From: Thauera aromatica K172
GTDB lineage: Bacteria; Pseudomonadota; Gammaproteobacteria; Burkholderiales; Rhodocyclaceae
Length of the DNA stretch: 64,000 nt
Direction: 5' to 3'
Assembly (NCBI RefSeq): GCF_003030465.1
Contig: NZ_CP028339.1
Location: 124,001-188,000 of the forward strand
In this document: piece after piece, positions 1-14,535 of the stretch
Position numbering within the stretch: the stretch's first letter is position 1
Layout of the letters: every line of letters starts with the position of its first letter
Position numbers and translations under genes: made by a program
The notes under the pieces: model-generated
Databases searched by the model: none
What the model was told of the DNA's origin: nothing
What the model saw: the letters and a program-made list of their open reading frames with translations, nothing else

Positions 1-1168
1 GGTTGACCAGCGCGGCCATGCCCGCGAGCGCGATGTCGGCGTACCACATCCAGCTGAAATCGCCGAACTCGACGAGCGCCAGGCCGCCGAGCCAGGCGCC
101 GAGGAAGCCGCCGGTCTGGTGCGACAGCAGGGTGAGGCCGAACAGCGTGCCGAGGTAGCGCACGCCGAACAGCTTGCCGACGATCGCCGCGGTCGGCGGC
201 ACCGTCGCCAGCCAGGTGAAGCCGAGGCCGGCGGCGAACAGGTAGAAGGTCCATTCGGTGCGCGGCATCATCAGGTAGGCGGCGACCAGCAGCGCGCGCG
301 AAGCGTACATCGCGGCGAGGATGTGCTTGCTGCGGTAGCGCGACACGCAGGCCCCGGCGTAGAGGCTGCCGGCGATGTTGGCCAGGCCGATGATGGCCAG
401 CGACCAGCTCGCCACCGTGGGCGGCAGGCCGCACAGCTCGACTTCGCCTGGCAGGTGGGTGACGAGAAAGGCGATGTGGAAGCCGCAGGTGAAAAACCCC
501 AGATGCAGCAGGCGGTAGCTGCGGTCCTTGAGCGCGTCGCCGATCGCCCGCAGCACGCCGTGGTCGGCCTCGGCGTGCGCCACCGGGGGGGCGCCGGCGC
601 GCGTCAGGCGGCCGATCAGCGGCAGCGCGGCCAGCGTCATCAGCGCCATCGCCCACATCGCGCCCATCCAGCCCACGGTCTGGATCAGCTTCTGCAGGAT
701 CGGGGCGAACAGGAACTGGCCGAAGGAGCCGCCGGCGTTGATCACGCCCGAGGCGGTGCCGCGCGCTTCGAGCGGAATGCGCTGGGCGGCAGCGCCGATC
801 AGCACCGAGAAGCTGGCCGCGCCGGAACCCATCGCCGTCATCAGCCCGATCGTCAGCACGAGGCCGAAGGCGGAGTCGATGAAGGGCGTGATCGCGCTGC
901 CGAGCGCGAGCAGCAGCAGCGCGCCGACCAGCACCGGGCGGGCGCCGTAGCGGTCGGCGACGGCGCCCGCCACCGGCTGGACCGCCCCCCAGACGAACTG
1001 GGCCACCGCCATCGCCAGGCTGATGGTGGCGATTCCCAGCCCGGTGGCGGTGTTGAGCGGGCCGACGAAGAGACCCATCGACTGGCGTGCGCCCATCGTC
1101 ACCAGCAGGATGCCGGCCGCGGCGAGGGTGGTCAGGAGGACGTCACGGGAGTCGAGCGAACGGAACAT
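1..1168 (-). CDS. MFS transporter (3' end outside window)
   Basis: This is a Major Facilitator Superfamily permease of the inner membrane. Reading from the ATG at 1168, the protein has long hydrophobic stretches and a motif-A-like loop (GAVADRYGARP, around residue 70) between the second and third helices, as in MFS proteins. About 389 codons are visible without a stop, so only the last few residues can be missing. The substrate cannot be read from the sequence. It is transcribed divergently from mnmG across a 379-bp gap. Family assignment is secure; the specific function is unknown. Confidence 0.85.
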   Translation of the reverse strand, partial: MFRSLDSRDVLLTTLAAAGILLVTMGARQSMGLFVGPLNTATGLGIATISLAMAVAQFVWGAVQPVAGAVADRYGARPVLVGALLLLALGSAITPFIDSAFGLVLTIGLMTAMGSGAASFSVLIGAAAQRIPLEARGTASGVINAGGSFGQFLFAPILQKLIQTVGWMGAMWAMALMTLAALPLIGRLTRAGAPPVAHAEADHGVLRAIGDALKDRSYRLLHLGFFTCGFHIAFLVTHLPGEVELCGLPPTVASWSLAIIGLANIAGSLYAGACVSRYRSKHILAAMYASRALLVAAYLMMPRTEWTFYLFAAGLGFTWLATVPPTAAIVGKLFGVRYLGTLFGLTLLSHQTGGFLGAWLGGLALVEFGDFSWMWYADIALAGMAALVN

Positions 1169-1547
1169 GGGGAGGCATCCGGAGCCGCGATCGGCGTTGA
1201 AGTATCGGCCCGCACTATAGTGGCCGGGGGCGCCGCCGGATAGCCTCGGGTGGTCCCGCTCGGCGGCCCGGGCTGCGGGGCGCGGCGCTCGTGCCGGCGT
1301 TGCCGGCTCCCGGGCGCCGGGCGGAACGGCGGTGCCGATCCCGCCCGCGGCCGGTGCGGGCGCCGATATGGGCGCCGATACGGCCCCGGCGATCGTGCAC
1401 GGGGCCCCTCACGGATCCTTCGATGCAAAGATAAACCAATGTTTCAGCATGATTATTTCGTGAAACACGGCGCGCGCGGACTAGGCTTCGGGCGCGCTTC
1501 GGCGTAGAATCGCGCCCCTTCTCCACCAGCTTTCCGGCGCGGCGCGC
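1169..1547. other. Intergenic region between MFS gene and mnmG
   Basis: No convincing gene is seen in these 379 bases. The region holds two tandem copies of GGGCGCCGATA (1358-1368 and 1370-1380) and a split palindrome resembling parS half-sites (1440-1467, listed separately). A TAGAAT hexamer at 1505-1510 could be the mnmG -10 box, but no good -35 is seen at the right distance. Confidence 0.5.
1440..1467. promoter_or_regulatory. Split parS-like inverted repeat upstream of mnmG
   Basis: TGTTTCA (1440-1446) and CGTGAAACA (1459-1467) are the two halves of the bacterial parS palindrome TGTTTCACGTGAAACA, here pulled apart by 12 bases. parA and parB lie 2.7 kb downstream, and parS sites are known to cluster near parAB and gidA in many bacteria. 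Whether ParB can bind the separated halves is unknown; this may be a decayed site or chance. Confidence 0.35.
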
Positions 1548-3478
<1,931 letters not shown>

Positions 3479-3482
<4 letters not shown>

Positions 3483-4135
3483 GCGGACGTCTCGCCCCCT
3501 GCGCCGCCCAGCTCGCCGAAGGCATCGCCGGGCTGGGCCTCGTGCTGGCGCAGGAAACCGTCGACCTCCTGCTCGCTTTCGGCGAGCTGCTGCTGAAGTG
3601 GAACAAGGTCTACAACCTGACCGCGATCCGCAGTCCGCAGGAGCTCGTCACCCACCACCTGCTCGACGCACTCGCGGTGCTGCCCCACCTGGCGGCGGTG
3701 AATCGGCTTGCCGACATCGGCTCCGGCGGCGGCCTGCCCGGGGTGGTGCTGGCGATCGTGCGTCCCGCCCTGATCGTGACCTCGATCGAGACCGTGGGCA
3801 AGAAGGCGAGCTTCCAGCAGCAGGCGAAGATCGAGCTCGGCCTGGGCAACTTCGGCGTGCTGCACCAGCGCGTCGAGCAGGTGCGCGCCGCGGCGCTGCC
3901 CGGCGGCGCGGCCGACGGGGTGATCTCGCGCGCGTTCTCCAGCCTGGCCGATTTCGTCACCCTCTCCGGCCACCTCGTCGCCGAAGGCGGCGCGCTGTAC
4001 GCGATGAAGGGACTGCGCCCGGACGCCGAGATCGCCGCCCTCCCGGCGGGCTGGGCGGTGAGCGCGATCCATCCGCTGGAAGTGCCCGGCCTCGGTGCCG
4101 AGCGTCATCTGCTGGTCATCCGCCGCGCGCCATGA
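3479..4135 (+). CDS. rsmG: 16S rRNA (guanine527-N7)-methyltransferase RsmG (GidB)
   Basis: RsmG methylates G527 of 16S rRNA with S-adenosylmethionine. The 218-residue protein shows the SAM-binding [17 protein letters not shown] block around residues 77-93, and the family motif [12 protein letters not shown] near residue 40. The ATG at 3479 was chosen because it overlaps the mnmG stop by four bases (ATGA), a usual coupling arrangement. Loss of this enzyme is known to give low-level streptomycin resistance in other bacteria. Length and motifs fit the family with nothing missing. Confidence 0.96.
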
Positions 4136-4203
4136 TGGGCGCGGAAACGATCGCGCCGCGGCGCGCCGTCCAACCCTTGCCAACGGAGTAGCCCGAATCG
4201 ACC

Positions 4204-4974
4204 ATGGCCAAGATCTTCTGCGTCGCCAACCAGAAAGGCGGGGTGGGCAAGACCACCACCTGCGTCAACCTCGCCGCCGCCCTCCACCGTGCCGGCCAGC
4301 GCACCTTGCTGATCGATCTCGATCCGCAGGGCAACGCAACGATGGGCAGCGGAATCGACAAGCGCAGCCTGAAGAACTCGGTCTATCCGCTGCTGGTCGG
4401 CCTGGTCGACCTTGCCGGCGCGCGGGTGAGCTCGCCTTCGGGGGGCTACGACGTGCTCCCGGCCAACCGCGACCTTGCCGGCGCCGAAGTCGAGCTGGTC
4501 AATCTCGAACAGCGTGAAAAGCGCCTGCGCAATGCGCTCGCCGCCTTCCACGACGAGTACGACTTCGTCCTCATCGATTGCCCGCCGTCGCTGTCGATGC
4601 TGACCCTCAACGGCCTGTGCTGCGCCCATGGCGTCATCATTCCGATGCAGTGCGAGTATTACGCGCTGGAGGGGCTGTCCGATCTGGTCAACACGATCAA
4701 GAAGGTGCACGCCAACCTCAACCGCGAGCTCAAGATCATCGGCCTGCTGCGGGTCATGTTCGATCCCCGGGTGACCCTGCAGCAGCAGGTCTCGGCTCAG
4801 CTCGAAAGCCATTTCGGCGACAAGGTGTTCCGCGCCATCGTGCCGCGCAACGTGCGCCTGGCCGAGGCGCCCAGCCACGGCATGCCCGGGGTTGTGTTCG
4901 ACAAGGCGTCGAAGGGGGCGCAGGCCTACATGGCTTTCGCCCACGAGATGATCGAGCGCGCGAAAACTTTCTGA
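4204..4974 (+). CDS. parA: Chromosome partitioning ATPase ParA (Soj)
   Basis: ParA is a Walker-type ATPase that moves ParB-parS complexes during chromosome segregation. The deviant Walker A motif KGGVGKTT sits at residues 11-18 with both the signature Lys11 and Lys16. Walker A' (LIDLDPQGNATMG) and Walker B (FVLIDCPPSL) follow. The 256 residues match the chromosomal short ParA class, with no N-terminal DNA-binding extension as in plasmid ParA proteins. It lies 68 bp after rsmG and 13 bp before parB, in one operon. Confidence 0.96.
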   Translation: MAKIFCVANQKGGVGKTTTCVNLAAALHRAGQRTLLIDLDPQGNATMGSGIDKRSLKNSVYPLLVGLVDLAGARVSSPSGGYDVLPANRDLAGAEVELVNLEQREKRLRNALAAFHDEYDFVLIDCPPSLSMLTLNGLCCAHGVIIPMQCEYYALEGLSDLVNTIKKVHANLNRELKIIGLLRVMFDPRVTLQQQVSAQLESHFGDKVFRAIVPRNVRLAEAPSHGMPGVVFDKASKGAQAYMAFAHEMIERAKTF

Positions 4975-4987
4975 GCCCGACAAGACC

Positions 4988-5839
4988 ATGAACAAACCCA
5001 GACTGAAGGGCCTCGGCCGCGGACTCGATGCGCTGCTCGCGGCCAACCACGAAGACGAGGCCGAAAAAGGCGCGCTGCAATCCTTGCCGACGATCGCCCT
5101 GCAGCCCGGCCGCTACCAGCCGCGCACCCGGATGGACCCGGGCTCGCTGGAGGAGCTGGCGGCCTCGATCAAGGTCCAGGGGGTGATGCAGCCGATCCTG
5201 GTGCGCCCGGTGGACGCCGACGCCTACGAGATCATCGCCGGCGAACGGCGCTGGCGCGCGGCGCGGATCGCCGGCCTCGTCGAAGTGCCCTGCCTGGTGC
5301 GCGAGATTCCCGACGAGGCGGCGCTGGCAATGTCGCTGATCGAGAACATCCAGCGCGAGGATCTCAACCCGCTCGAGGAGGCCGGCGGCATCCAGCGCCT
5401 GATCGACGAGTTCGCGATGACCCACCAGCAGGCCGCCGATGCCGTCGGCCGCTCGCGCCCGGCGGCGTCCAACCTGCTGCGCCTGCTCAACCTCGCCCAG
5501 CCGGTGCAGGAGCTGCTGATGGCCGGCGACATCGACATGGGGCACGCGCGCGCGCTGCTGCCGCTCGACGGTGCCGGCCAGATCCAGCTCGCCAACCAGG
5601 TCGCCGCCCGCCAGCTGTCGGTGCGCGATACCGAGCGCCTGGTGCAGCAGGTCCTCCATCCGCGCCAGAAAAAGCCTGCGCCCCAGCCCGACCGCGACCT
5701 GCTGCGGCTCGAGGAGGAAATCGCAGACGCGATCGGAGCCACGGTGAAGATCAAGGCCAACAAGAAGGGTGCGGGCGAAGTGATGATCCGCTTCGCCAGC
5801 CTCGACCAGCTCGACGGCCTGCTCGGCCGCCTGCGCTGA
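4988..5839 (+). CDS. parB: Chromosome partitioning protein ParB (Spo0J)
   Basis: ParB is the CTP-dependent DNA clamp that loads at parS and spreads. The start shows the usual chromosomal ParB N-terminus ([11 protein letters not shown]). The ParB/Srx CTPase fold carries [13 protein letters not shown] (about residue 84) and [14 protein letters not shown] (about residue 119), followed by the HTH region ([23 protein letters not shown]). The C-terminal dimerisation segment is short. The 283-residue length is normal. A parS-like split palindrome lies upstream of mnmG. Confidence 0.96.
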   Translation: MNKPRLKGLGRGLDALLAANHEDEAEKGALQSLPTIALQPGRYQPRTRMDPGSLEELAASIKVQGVMQPILVRPVDADAYEIIAGERRWRAARIAGLVEVPCLVREIPDEAALAMSLIENIQREDLNPLEEAGGIQRLIDEFAMTHQQAADAVGRSRPAASNLLRLLNLAQPVQELLMAGDIDMGHARALLPLDGAGQIQLANQVAARQLSVRDTERLVQQVLHPRQKKPAPQPDRDLLRLEEEIADAIGATVKIKANKKGAGEVMIRFASLDQLDGLLGRLR

Positions 5840-5843
5840 AGGG

Positions 5844-5879
5844 GCGCGGCCGGCGCTGTCGTGTCAGCGCCGGCCGCGC
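5844..5879. terminator. Perfect 15-bp hairpin between convergent parB and LplT-like gene
   Basis: A 15-bp perfect stem (arms 5844-5858 and 5865-5879, loop TCGTGT) lies just after the parB stop and overlaps the last codons of the convergent transporter gene. There is no T-run on either side, so it is not a textbook intrinsic terminator. It may stop transcripts from both sides or protect 3' ends. Confidence 0.45.
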
Positions 5880-7177
5880 AGCCAGCCGGCGAAGCGCTGC
5901 ACGAACTCCGGCACCTGGCTGTAGAGGTAGGCGGCGAGGGCGAGGTTGAGCAGCGCGGTGACGAGAAAGAGCTGCGGAACGCTGGCCCCGGCGGCGAGCA
6001 GCGCGGCGCCCATCGCCGCTGCGATCACCATGAAGAAGGCGTTGAGGATGTTGTTGCCGGCGATCACGCGCGAGCGGTGGGCAGGTTCGCTGCGGCGCTG
6101 GATCAGGGCGTACAGCGGCACAATGTAGAAGCCGCCGAAAACCCCGATCGCGACCAGATCGGCGAGCGCCCGCCAGCTTTCGCTGCGGGCGAGCACTTCG
6201 CCGATCGTCAGCGCCGCCGCCGCGGTGCCCGGCGCCGGGCTGCTCCACCACAGGTCGAGGGCGAACAGCGACAGGCCGATCGAGCCGAACGGCACCAGTC
6301 CGAGCTCGATGCGCCCGCCCGACAGGCGCTCGCACAGCAGGGAGCCGATGCCGATGCCGACCGAGAACAGCGCAAGGAGCAGGACCACCGCATGCTCGTC
6401 GCCGCCGAGGGTGTCCTTGGCATAGGCGGGGAACTGCGACAGGAAGACCGCGCCGTAGAACCAGAACCACGATACCCCGACGATCGACAGGAAGACGGTG
6501 CGATTGCCGCGGGTGAAGCGGAAGTTGCGCCAGGTCTCGGTGAGCGGGTTCCAGTTGATCCGCAGGCCGGGCGCGGCCGGCGCCGCCGCAGGGATGTGGC
6601 GGCTGGCGCCATAGCCGAGCACGGCGAGGGCGACGACGACGGCCGACACCCAGGCCATGCCTTGCGGCAGGGCGATCAGCACGCCGCCGGTGAGGGTGCC
6701 GACGAGGATGGCGACGAAGGTGCCCGACTCGACCAGGGCGTTGCCGCCGACGAGCTCGTCCTCGTGCAGGTGCTGCGGCAGGATGGCGTACTTGACCGGG
6801 CCGAACAGGGCGGACTGGGCGCCCATCAAGAACAGGCAGAGCAGCATCAGCACGAGCGATTCGAGGGCGAAGGCCATGCTGGCGAGCGCCATCACCGCGA
6901 TTTCGAGCAGCTTGGTTAGGCGGATCAGCCGGCTTTTCTCGAACTTGTCGGCGATCTGGCCGGCGGTGGCGGAAAACAGGAAGAAGGGCAGGATGAAGAG
7001 GCCTGCGCACAGATTCACCAGCACTCCCGGCGCCAGCGTGGTGTAGCGGGCGGCATGGAAGGTGAGCAGCACGACGAGGGCGTTCTTGTAGACGTTGTCG
7101 TTGAACGCGCCGAGGAACTGGGTGAGGAAAAACGGCAGGAAGCGGCGCCGTCCGAGCAGCGCGAACTGGTGGCTCAA
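5864..7177 (-). CDS. MFS transporter, LplT-like (lysophospholipid transporter family)
   Basis: This 437-residue inner-membrane protein opens with [25 protein letters not shown], typical of the LplT branch of MFS, which flips lysophospholipids in Enterobacteria. An MFS loop motif ([17 protein letters not shown]) follows near residue 85. In many bacteria this domain is fused to acyltransferase and acyl-ACP synthetase domains; here it stands alone. The start is a TTG at 7177, supported by a GGAGG about 8 bases upstream; no better ATG is seen. The substrate is inferred by similarity only. Confidence 0.8.
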   Translation of the reverse strand: MSHQFALLGRRRFLPFFLTQFLGAFNDNVYKNALVVLLTFHAARYTTLAPGVLVNLCAGLFILPFFLFSATAGQIADKFEKSRLIRLTKLLEIAVMALASMAFALESLVLMLLCLFLMGAQSALFGPVKYAILPQHLHEDELVGGNALVESGTFVAILVGTLTGGVLIALPQGMAWVSAVVVALAVLGYGASRHIPAAAPAAPGLRINWNPLTETWRNFRFTRGNRTVFLSIVGVSWFWFYGAVFLSQFPAYAKDTLGGDEHAVVLLLALFSVGIGIGSLLCERLSGGRIELGLVPFGSIGLSLFALDLWWSSPAPGTAAAALTIGEVLARSESWRALADLVAIGVFGGFYIVPLYALIQRRSEPAHRSRVIAGNNILNAFFMVIAAAMGAALLAAGASVPQLFLVTALLNLALAAYLYSQVPEFVQRFAGWLRGRR

Positions 7178-7360
7178 TGCGGCCCTCCGGTGGAAGTCGT
7201 GGTGCGGCGAAGCCCGCGCGGTGCGCGACGGGGCGCCGGCCGGATCTGCTGCGATGACGGCACGGATGGTGGTGGCCGGGCTCGGTGCGTGTCAATATCG
7301 GCGGTGACCTGCGTCTTATATATGAGACAAGACTTTTATGTCCCTTTACTCTGCCCGGGT

Positions 7361-7389
7361 TTGACTTTGCTACGGTTAACCCCTAGTAT
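7361..7389 (+). promoter_or_regulatory. Sigma70 promoter of the atp operon
   Basis: A TTGACT -35 box (7361-7366) and a TAGTAT -10 box (7384-7389) are separated by exactly 17 bases. Both match the consensus in five of six positions or nearly so. This would start transcription about 45 bases before atpI. It is the only strong promoter seen upstream of the ATP synthase genes. Confidence 0.7.
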
Positions 7390-7442
7390 TGACGGGATTT
7401 TTGGGCGGTCGCGGTGTGTTGCGGCTTGCCGGCGAGGAAAGG

Positions 7443-7784
7443 ATGCACAAGGCAGTTCTGCTGCAGCTCGGCGCAACCCTTCTGGCAACGGCCATTGCGG
7501 CCGTTTTTTTCGGGTTGCGCGGCGCGCTGTCTGCCGCATCCGGCGGGCTGGCCTGCGTGCTGCCGAGCTGGTTCTTCGTCTGGCGGCTGACGGCGATGAC
7601 GCGGCGCAAAGGCACCGCCTCCGTGGCGGCTTTTGTCGCCGGTGAGCTCGTCAAGCTCGCCTCGATCGTGGGATTACTTGGGCTGGTATTGGTGCTCTAT
7701 CCGGACGTCCATTGGGGCGCGCTGCTGATCGGGCTGATACTGGCGCTGAAAGCGAATTTATTTGCATTTTTGGTAAAGACCTGA
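7443..7784 (+). CDS. atpI: ATP synthase protein I (AtpI)
   Basis: AtpI is a small membrane protein thought to assist assembly of the c-ring. This 113-residue protein has four hydrophobic segments and no catalytic motifs, as expected. It is first in the operon and ends two bases before the atpB start. The ATG at 7443 follows a GAGGAAAGG ribosome-binding site; an upstream in-frame start exists but would overlap the promoter. Identification rests on position, size and hydrophobic pattern. Confidence 0.85.
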   Translation: MHKAVLLQLGATLLATAIAAVFFGLRGALSAASGGLACVLPSWFFVWRLTAMTRRKGTASVAAFVAGELVKLASIVGLLGLVLVLYPDVHWGALLIGLILALKANLFAFLVKT

Positions 7785-7786
7785 CC

Positions 7787-8632
7787 ATGGCTGGAAACGC
7801 TCCCACCGCATCCGAGTACGTCGTTCATCACCTGACGCACCTCAACAACACCGGTCACGCGCAAGAAAACATCGTGGACTGGAGTGTGATCAACATCGAT
7901 TCGATGTTCTATTCGGTCGCCCTCGGTCTGCTCACCGTTTTCCTGCTGTGGCTCGCCGCGCGCAAGGCCACCTCGGGCGTGCCGGGGCGCTTCCAGGGCA
8001 TCGTCGAGATCCTCGTCGACATGGTCGCCGATCAGGCCAAGGGCATCGTTCATAGTGCCGAGTCGCGCAAGTTCGTCGCTCCGCTCGCGCTCACCGTCTT
8101 CGTCTGGATCTTCCTGATGAACGCGATGGACCTGCTGCCGGTCGATCTGCTGCCGCGCATCTGGGAAGGGGTCTATGCCGCCGGTGGCGGCGATCCGGAG
8201 CACGCCTACATGCGCGTCGTCGCCACTGCCGACCTGTCCGCCGCGCTGGGCTTGTCGATCGGCGTGCTGCTCCTCTGCCTCTATTACAACGTCAAGATCA
8301 AGGGCGTCAGCGGCTGGGTGCATGAGCTCTTCACTGCGCCGTTCGGCAGCCATCCGCTGCTCTACCCGGTCAACTTCGCGATGCAGATCATCGAGTTCGT
8401 CGCCAAGACCGTTTCCCACGGCATGCGACTGTTCGGCAACATGTATGCCGGTGAGCTCGTGTTCATCCTGATCGCCCTGCTCGGCGGCACCGCCACCGTG
8501 TTCGGCTTCGTCGGTCATGTTGTTGCGGGCACCGTCTGGGCGATCTTCCACATCCTGATCATCACCCTGCAGGCCTTCATCTTCATGATGCTGACCCTGG
8601 TGTACGTCGGTCAGGCGCACGAAAGCCACTAA
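7787..8632 (+). CDS. atpB: ATP synthase Fo subunit a
   Basis: Subunit a forms the proton half-channels next to the c-ring. The 281-residue membrane protein contains the block [14 protein letters not shown] (around residues 209-222), whose Arg is the essential residue facing the c-ring carboxylate. The N-terminus carries the periplasmic HHLTHLNN segment usual in proteobacteria. The start at 7787 follows the atpI stop directly. Confidence 0.97.
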   Translation: MAGNAPTASEYVVHHLTHLNNTGHAQENIVDWSVINIDSMFYSVALGLLTVFLLWLAARKATSGVPGRFQGIVEILVDMVADQAKGIVHSAESRKFVAPLALTVFVWIFLMNAMDLLPVDLLPRIWEGVYAAGGGDPEHAYMRVVATADLSAALGLSIGVLLLCLYYNVKIKGVSGWVHELFTAPFGSHPLLYPVNFAMQIIEFVAKTVSHGMRLFGNMYAGELVFILIALLGGTATVFGFVGHVVAGTVWAIFHILIITLQAFIFMMLTLVYVGQAHESH

Positions 8633-8688
8633 GTTTCGGTTTCACCTTCAAAGCAGTACCTGGTTTTTAAACTCACCTTCCCCATTAA

Positions 8689-8943
<255 letters not shown>

Positions 8944-8990
8944 TCGGTTCGAGTTCATCCTTTATTGAACCAACCTGAGGGCCAAGAACC

Positions 8991-9464
8991 GTGAATTTGA
9001 ACGCAACTCTGATAGCCCAGCTCGTTGTGTTCTTCATTCTGGCGTGGTTCACGATGAAATTCGTGTGGCCGCCCATCGTGAAGGCACTGGACGAGCGTGC
9101 GAAGAAAATCGCCGACGGGCTGGAAGCTGCGGACAAGGCCAAGGCCGACCTGGCGCTCGCCGAGAAGAAGGTCGTCGAGGAACTGCGCAAGGCCCGCGAA
9201 TCCGCGGGTGATGTGCGTACCTCCGCTGAAAAGCAGGCGAGCCAGCTGATCGACGAGGCTCGCGCCGAAGCCAACCGCATCATCGCCGCCGCGCGTGAAG
9301 CCGCCGAAGCCGAAGCCGGCGTCGCCGCGCAGCGCGCCAAGGAAGCCTTGCGCGACCAGGTCGCCCATCTGGCTGTTGCCGGCGCGGAAAAGATCCTGCG
9401 CCGCGAGATCAACACCCAGGTGCACGCCGAGCTGCTTGCCAACCTGAAACAGGAATTGCAATAA
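8991..9464 (+). CDS. atpF: ATP synthase Fo subunit b
   Basis: Subunit b is the peripheral stalk. The protein (157 codons) has one N-terminal membrane helix (residues 5-25) followed by a long, charged, alanine-rich coiled coil ([21 protein letters not shown] onward). The start codon is GTG at 8991, giving the conserved [11 protein letters not shown]-terminus. It ends three bases before atpH. Confidence 0.96.
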   Translation: MNLNATLIAQLVVFFILAWFTMKFVWPPIVKALDERAKKIADGLEAADKAKADLALAEKKVVEELRKARESAGDVRTSAEKQASQLIDEARAEANRIIAAAREAAEAEAGVAAQRAKEALRDQVAHLAVAGAEKILRREINTQVHAELLANLKQELQ

Positions 9465-9467
9465 GTC

Positions 9468-10001
9468 ATGGCCGAGAACGTCACCATCGCGCGTCCCTAT
9501 GCCGATGCCGCCTTCGCGCTGGCTCGTGGGGCGAATGCGCTGGGGCCTTGGTCGGAAGTGCTGGATCGGCTCGCCCTCGTGGCGGCCGACTCCACCATGC
9601 AGGCGTGTTTCACCGATCCGAAGCTGTCCGCCGATCAGCTCAACAAGCTGATGGTGGACGTCGCTGGCGATCTGAACGCCGAACAGCAGAACTTCATCCG
9701 CGTCCTCGTGGAGAACGAACGTCTGCAGGTGCTTCCGGAGATCCGTGACCTGTTCGTTGCACTCAAGAACGAACACGAAGGCGTCCTGGAGGCGAAAATC
9801 GCCTCTGCCTTCCCGCTCGACGATGCCGCGCTGGCCGCGTTGAAGGCCGACCTCGAAGCCCGCTTCAAGGTCGTCATCAACGTCACGGTCAGCATCGACC
9901 CCGAACTGATCGGTGGGGTCCGCATCGCTGTCGGCGACGAAGTCATCGACGCCTCGGTCCGCGGCAAGCTCGCGAACATGGCCGCTGCGCTAAAGAACTA
10001 G
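9468..10001 (+). CDS. atpH: ATP synthase F1 subunit delta
   Basis: Delta caps the alpha3beta3 hexamer and anchors subunit b. The 177-residue protein starts with the family pattern [12 protein letters not shown]. It ends with the conserved region [20 protein letters not shown], near the C-terminus as in other delta subunits. It sits between atpF and atpA with short spacers, so it is in the same transcript. Confidence 0.96.
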   Translation: MAENVTIARPYADAAFALARGANALGPWSEVLDRLALVAADSTMQACFTDPKLSADQLNKLMVDVAGDLNAEQQNFIRVLVENERLQVLPEIRDLFVALKNEHEGVLEAKIASAFPLDDAALAALKADLEARFKVVINVTVSIDPELIGGVRIAVGDEVIDASVRGKLANMAAALKN

Positions 10002-10013
10002 GAGCATACATAC

Positions 10014-11552
<1,539 letters not shown>

Positions 11553-11573
11553 GGCCGCGGACGGAGACGGAAT

Positions 11574-12443
11574 ATGGCTAGCGGTAAGGAAATCCGTACC
11601 AAGATCAAGAGCGTGCAGAACACGCGCAAGATCACCAAGGCCATGGAGATGGTGGCCGCATCCAAGATGCGCAAGGCGCAGGACCGGATGCGGTCTGCCC
11701 GCCCCTTCGCCGACAAAATCCGCCGCCTCGCCGCGAACCTGTCCCAGGCCAATGTGACCGACTACAAGCACCCCTTCCTGGTCCGCAAGGACCAGGTGAA
11801 ACGGGTGGGGCTGATCCTGGTGACCACCGACAAGGGTCTGTGCGGGGGTCTCAACACCAACGTCCAGCGTGTCGCGCTGACCGCCATGAAGGACTGGGAG
11901 GCAGCCGGCGTCACCGAGATCCGGGCCTGCGCCATCGGCAACAAGGGTCTGGGTTTCATGCAGCGCATGGGCGCCAAGGTGGTGTCGAACGTCACCCAGC
12001 TCGGTGACACGCCCCACCTGGAAAAGCTGATCGGTCCGGTCAAGGTGATGCTCGACGCGTTCCAGAACGACGAGCTCGACGCGGTTTATGTGGCTTACAC
12101 CCGCTTCATCAACACGATGAAGCAGGAGCCGGTGCTCGAGCAGCTGCTGCCGCTGTCCGGCGAGAAGCTGGGCACGCCCGAGACGTCGTGGGACTACCTC
12201 TACGAGCCGGATCCGCAGGTGGTGATCGACGAGTTGCTGGTGCGCTACGTCGAGGCCCTGGTGTATCAGGCGGTGGCCGAGAACATGGCATCCGAGCAGA
12301 GCGCGCGCATGGTGGCAATGAAGGCCGCTTCCGACAATGCCAAGAACGTGATTGGCGAACTGCAGCTGGTCTACAACAAGACCCGCCAGGCCGCGATCAC
12401 CAAGGAGCTGTCGGAAATCGTCGGCGGCGCCGCCGCGGTGTAA
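11574..12443 (+). CDS. atpG: ATP synthase F1 subunit gamma
   Basis: Gamma is the central rotor shaft. The 289-residue protein begins with the typical [21 protein letters not shown] helix. It closes with the conserved C-terminal helix ending in [21 protein letters not shown], which carries the family signature. It lies 21 bp after atpA and 26 bp before atpD. Confidence 0.97.
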   Translation: MASGKEIRTKIKSVQNTRKITKAMEMVAASKMRKAQDRMRSARPFADKIRRLAANLSQANVTDYKHPFLVRKDQVKRVGLILVTTDKGLCGGLNTNVQRVALTAMKDWEAAGVTEIRACAIGNKGLGFMQRMGAKVVSNVTQLGDTPHLEKLIGPVKVMLDAFQNDELDAVYVAYTRFINTMKQEPVLEQLLPLSGEKLGTPETSWDYLYEPDPQVVIDELLVRYVEALVYQAVAENMASEQSARMVAMKAASDNAKNVIGELQLVYNKTRQAAITKELSEIVGGAAAV

Positions 12444-12454
12444 CGGATTATTGA

Positions 12455-13870
<1,416 letters not shown>

Positions 13871-13879
13871 TCCGCCTGC

Positions 13880-13909
13880 CCGCGCGGTGCCTTGGCACCG
13901 CGCGGTTTT
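13880..13909 (+). terminator. Terminator-like hairpin between atpD and atpC
   Basis: Arms CCGCGCGGTGCC (13880-13891) and GGCACCGCGCGG (13894-13905) form a GC-rich stem of 11-12 bp, followed at once by TTTT (13906-13909). It lies in the 53-bp gap before atpC. It could act as a partial terminator or as a processing and stability element that sets atpC expression. Confidence 0.6.
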
Positions 13910-13923
13910 GAAAAGGAAACACT

Positions 13924-14349
13924 ATGGCTATGACGGTTCATGTCGACATCGTCAGTGCGGAAGAGCAGATCTTCTCCGGGCTGGCCGAATTCGTCGCCCT
14001 CCCTGGCGAGGCGGGTGAACTCGGCATCCTGCCCGGCCACATGCCGCTGATGACCCGGATCAAGCCGGGCGTGGTGCGTGTGCGTGCCCAGAATGCGACC
14101 GAGGAAGAACTCGTCTTCGTCGCCGGTGGCCTGCTGGAAGTGCAACCGGGTCTGGTGACGGTGCTCGCCGATACCGCGATCCGGGGCAAGGATCTGGACG
14201 AAGCGAAGGCGCTCGAAGCCAAGCGCAAGGCCGAGGAGGCCATGGCCAACCAGAGCGCACGCCTGGACTATGCCAAGGCCCAGGCCGAGCTCATGGAAGC
14301 GGTGGCGCAACTTGCGGCGATCCAGCGTCTGCGCAAGCGCGGCCACTGA
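13924..14349 (+). CDS. atpC: ATP synthase F1 subunit epsilon
   Basis: Epsilon links gamma to the c-ring and can inhibit ATP hydrolysis. The 141-residue protein has the N-terminal beta-sandwich ([15 protein letters not shown], then [19 protein letters not shown]) and a C-terminal helical hairpin with the usual [11 protein letters not shown] segment. The start ATG GCT ATG leaves two possible initiators (13924 or 13930). It is the last gene of the operon, ahead of a strong terminator. Confidence 0.96.
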   Translation: MAMTVHVDIVSAEEQIFSGLAEFVALPGEAGELGILPGHMPLMTRIKPGVVRVRAQNATEEELVFVAGGLLEVQPGLVTVLADTAIRGKDLDEAKALEAKRKAEEAMANQSARLDYAKAQAELMEAVAQLAAIQRLRKRGH

Positions 14350-14380
14350 GCGCACGCTCCGCTCCGCAGCGGGGTGGCAA

Positions 14381-14417
14381 CAACAAAAAAGCAGCTCGGC
14401 GAGCTGCTTTTTTGTTG
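14381..14417. terminator. Bidirectional rho-independent terminator after atpC
   Basis: A perfect palindrome runs from 14381 to 14417. It has a GCAGCTC/GAGCTGC stem with a GGC loop, flanked by six A on the left and six T on the right. It ends the atp operon on the plus strand and the ubiJ operon, which ends at 14536, on the minus strand. Confidence 0.92.
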
Positions 14418-14535
14418 TCCGCTGTTTTTACCGCCGGCGCCTGAAATGCGTGCCTTGACCGGAAGAACGGCTCCAGTGCGCGAAAGGGGCGGGGAGGGCA
14501 GGGTTCTCTCCCGCCGCCCGTGCGTCCGCCAAGCT

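Noticed and set aside
5844-5879. Hairpin after parB as a classical rho-independent terminator
   Set aside because: No T-run follows on either strand; kept only as a tentative hairpin.
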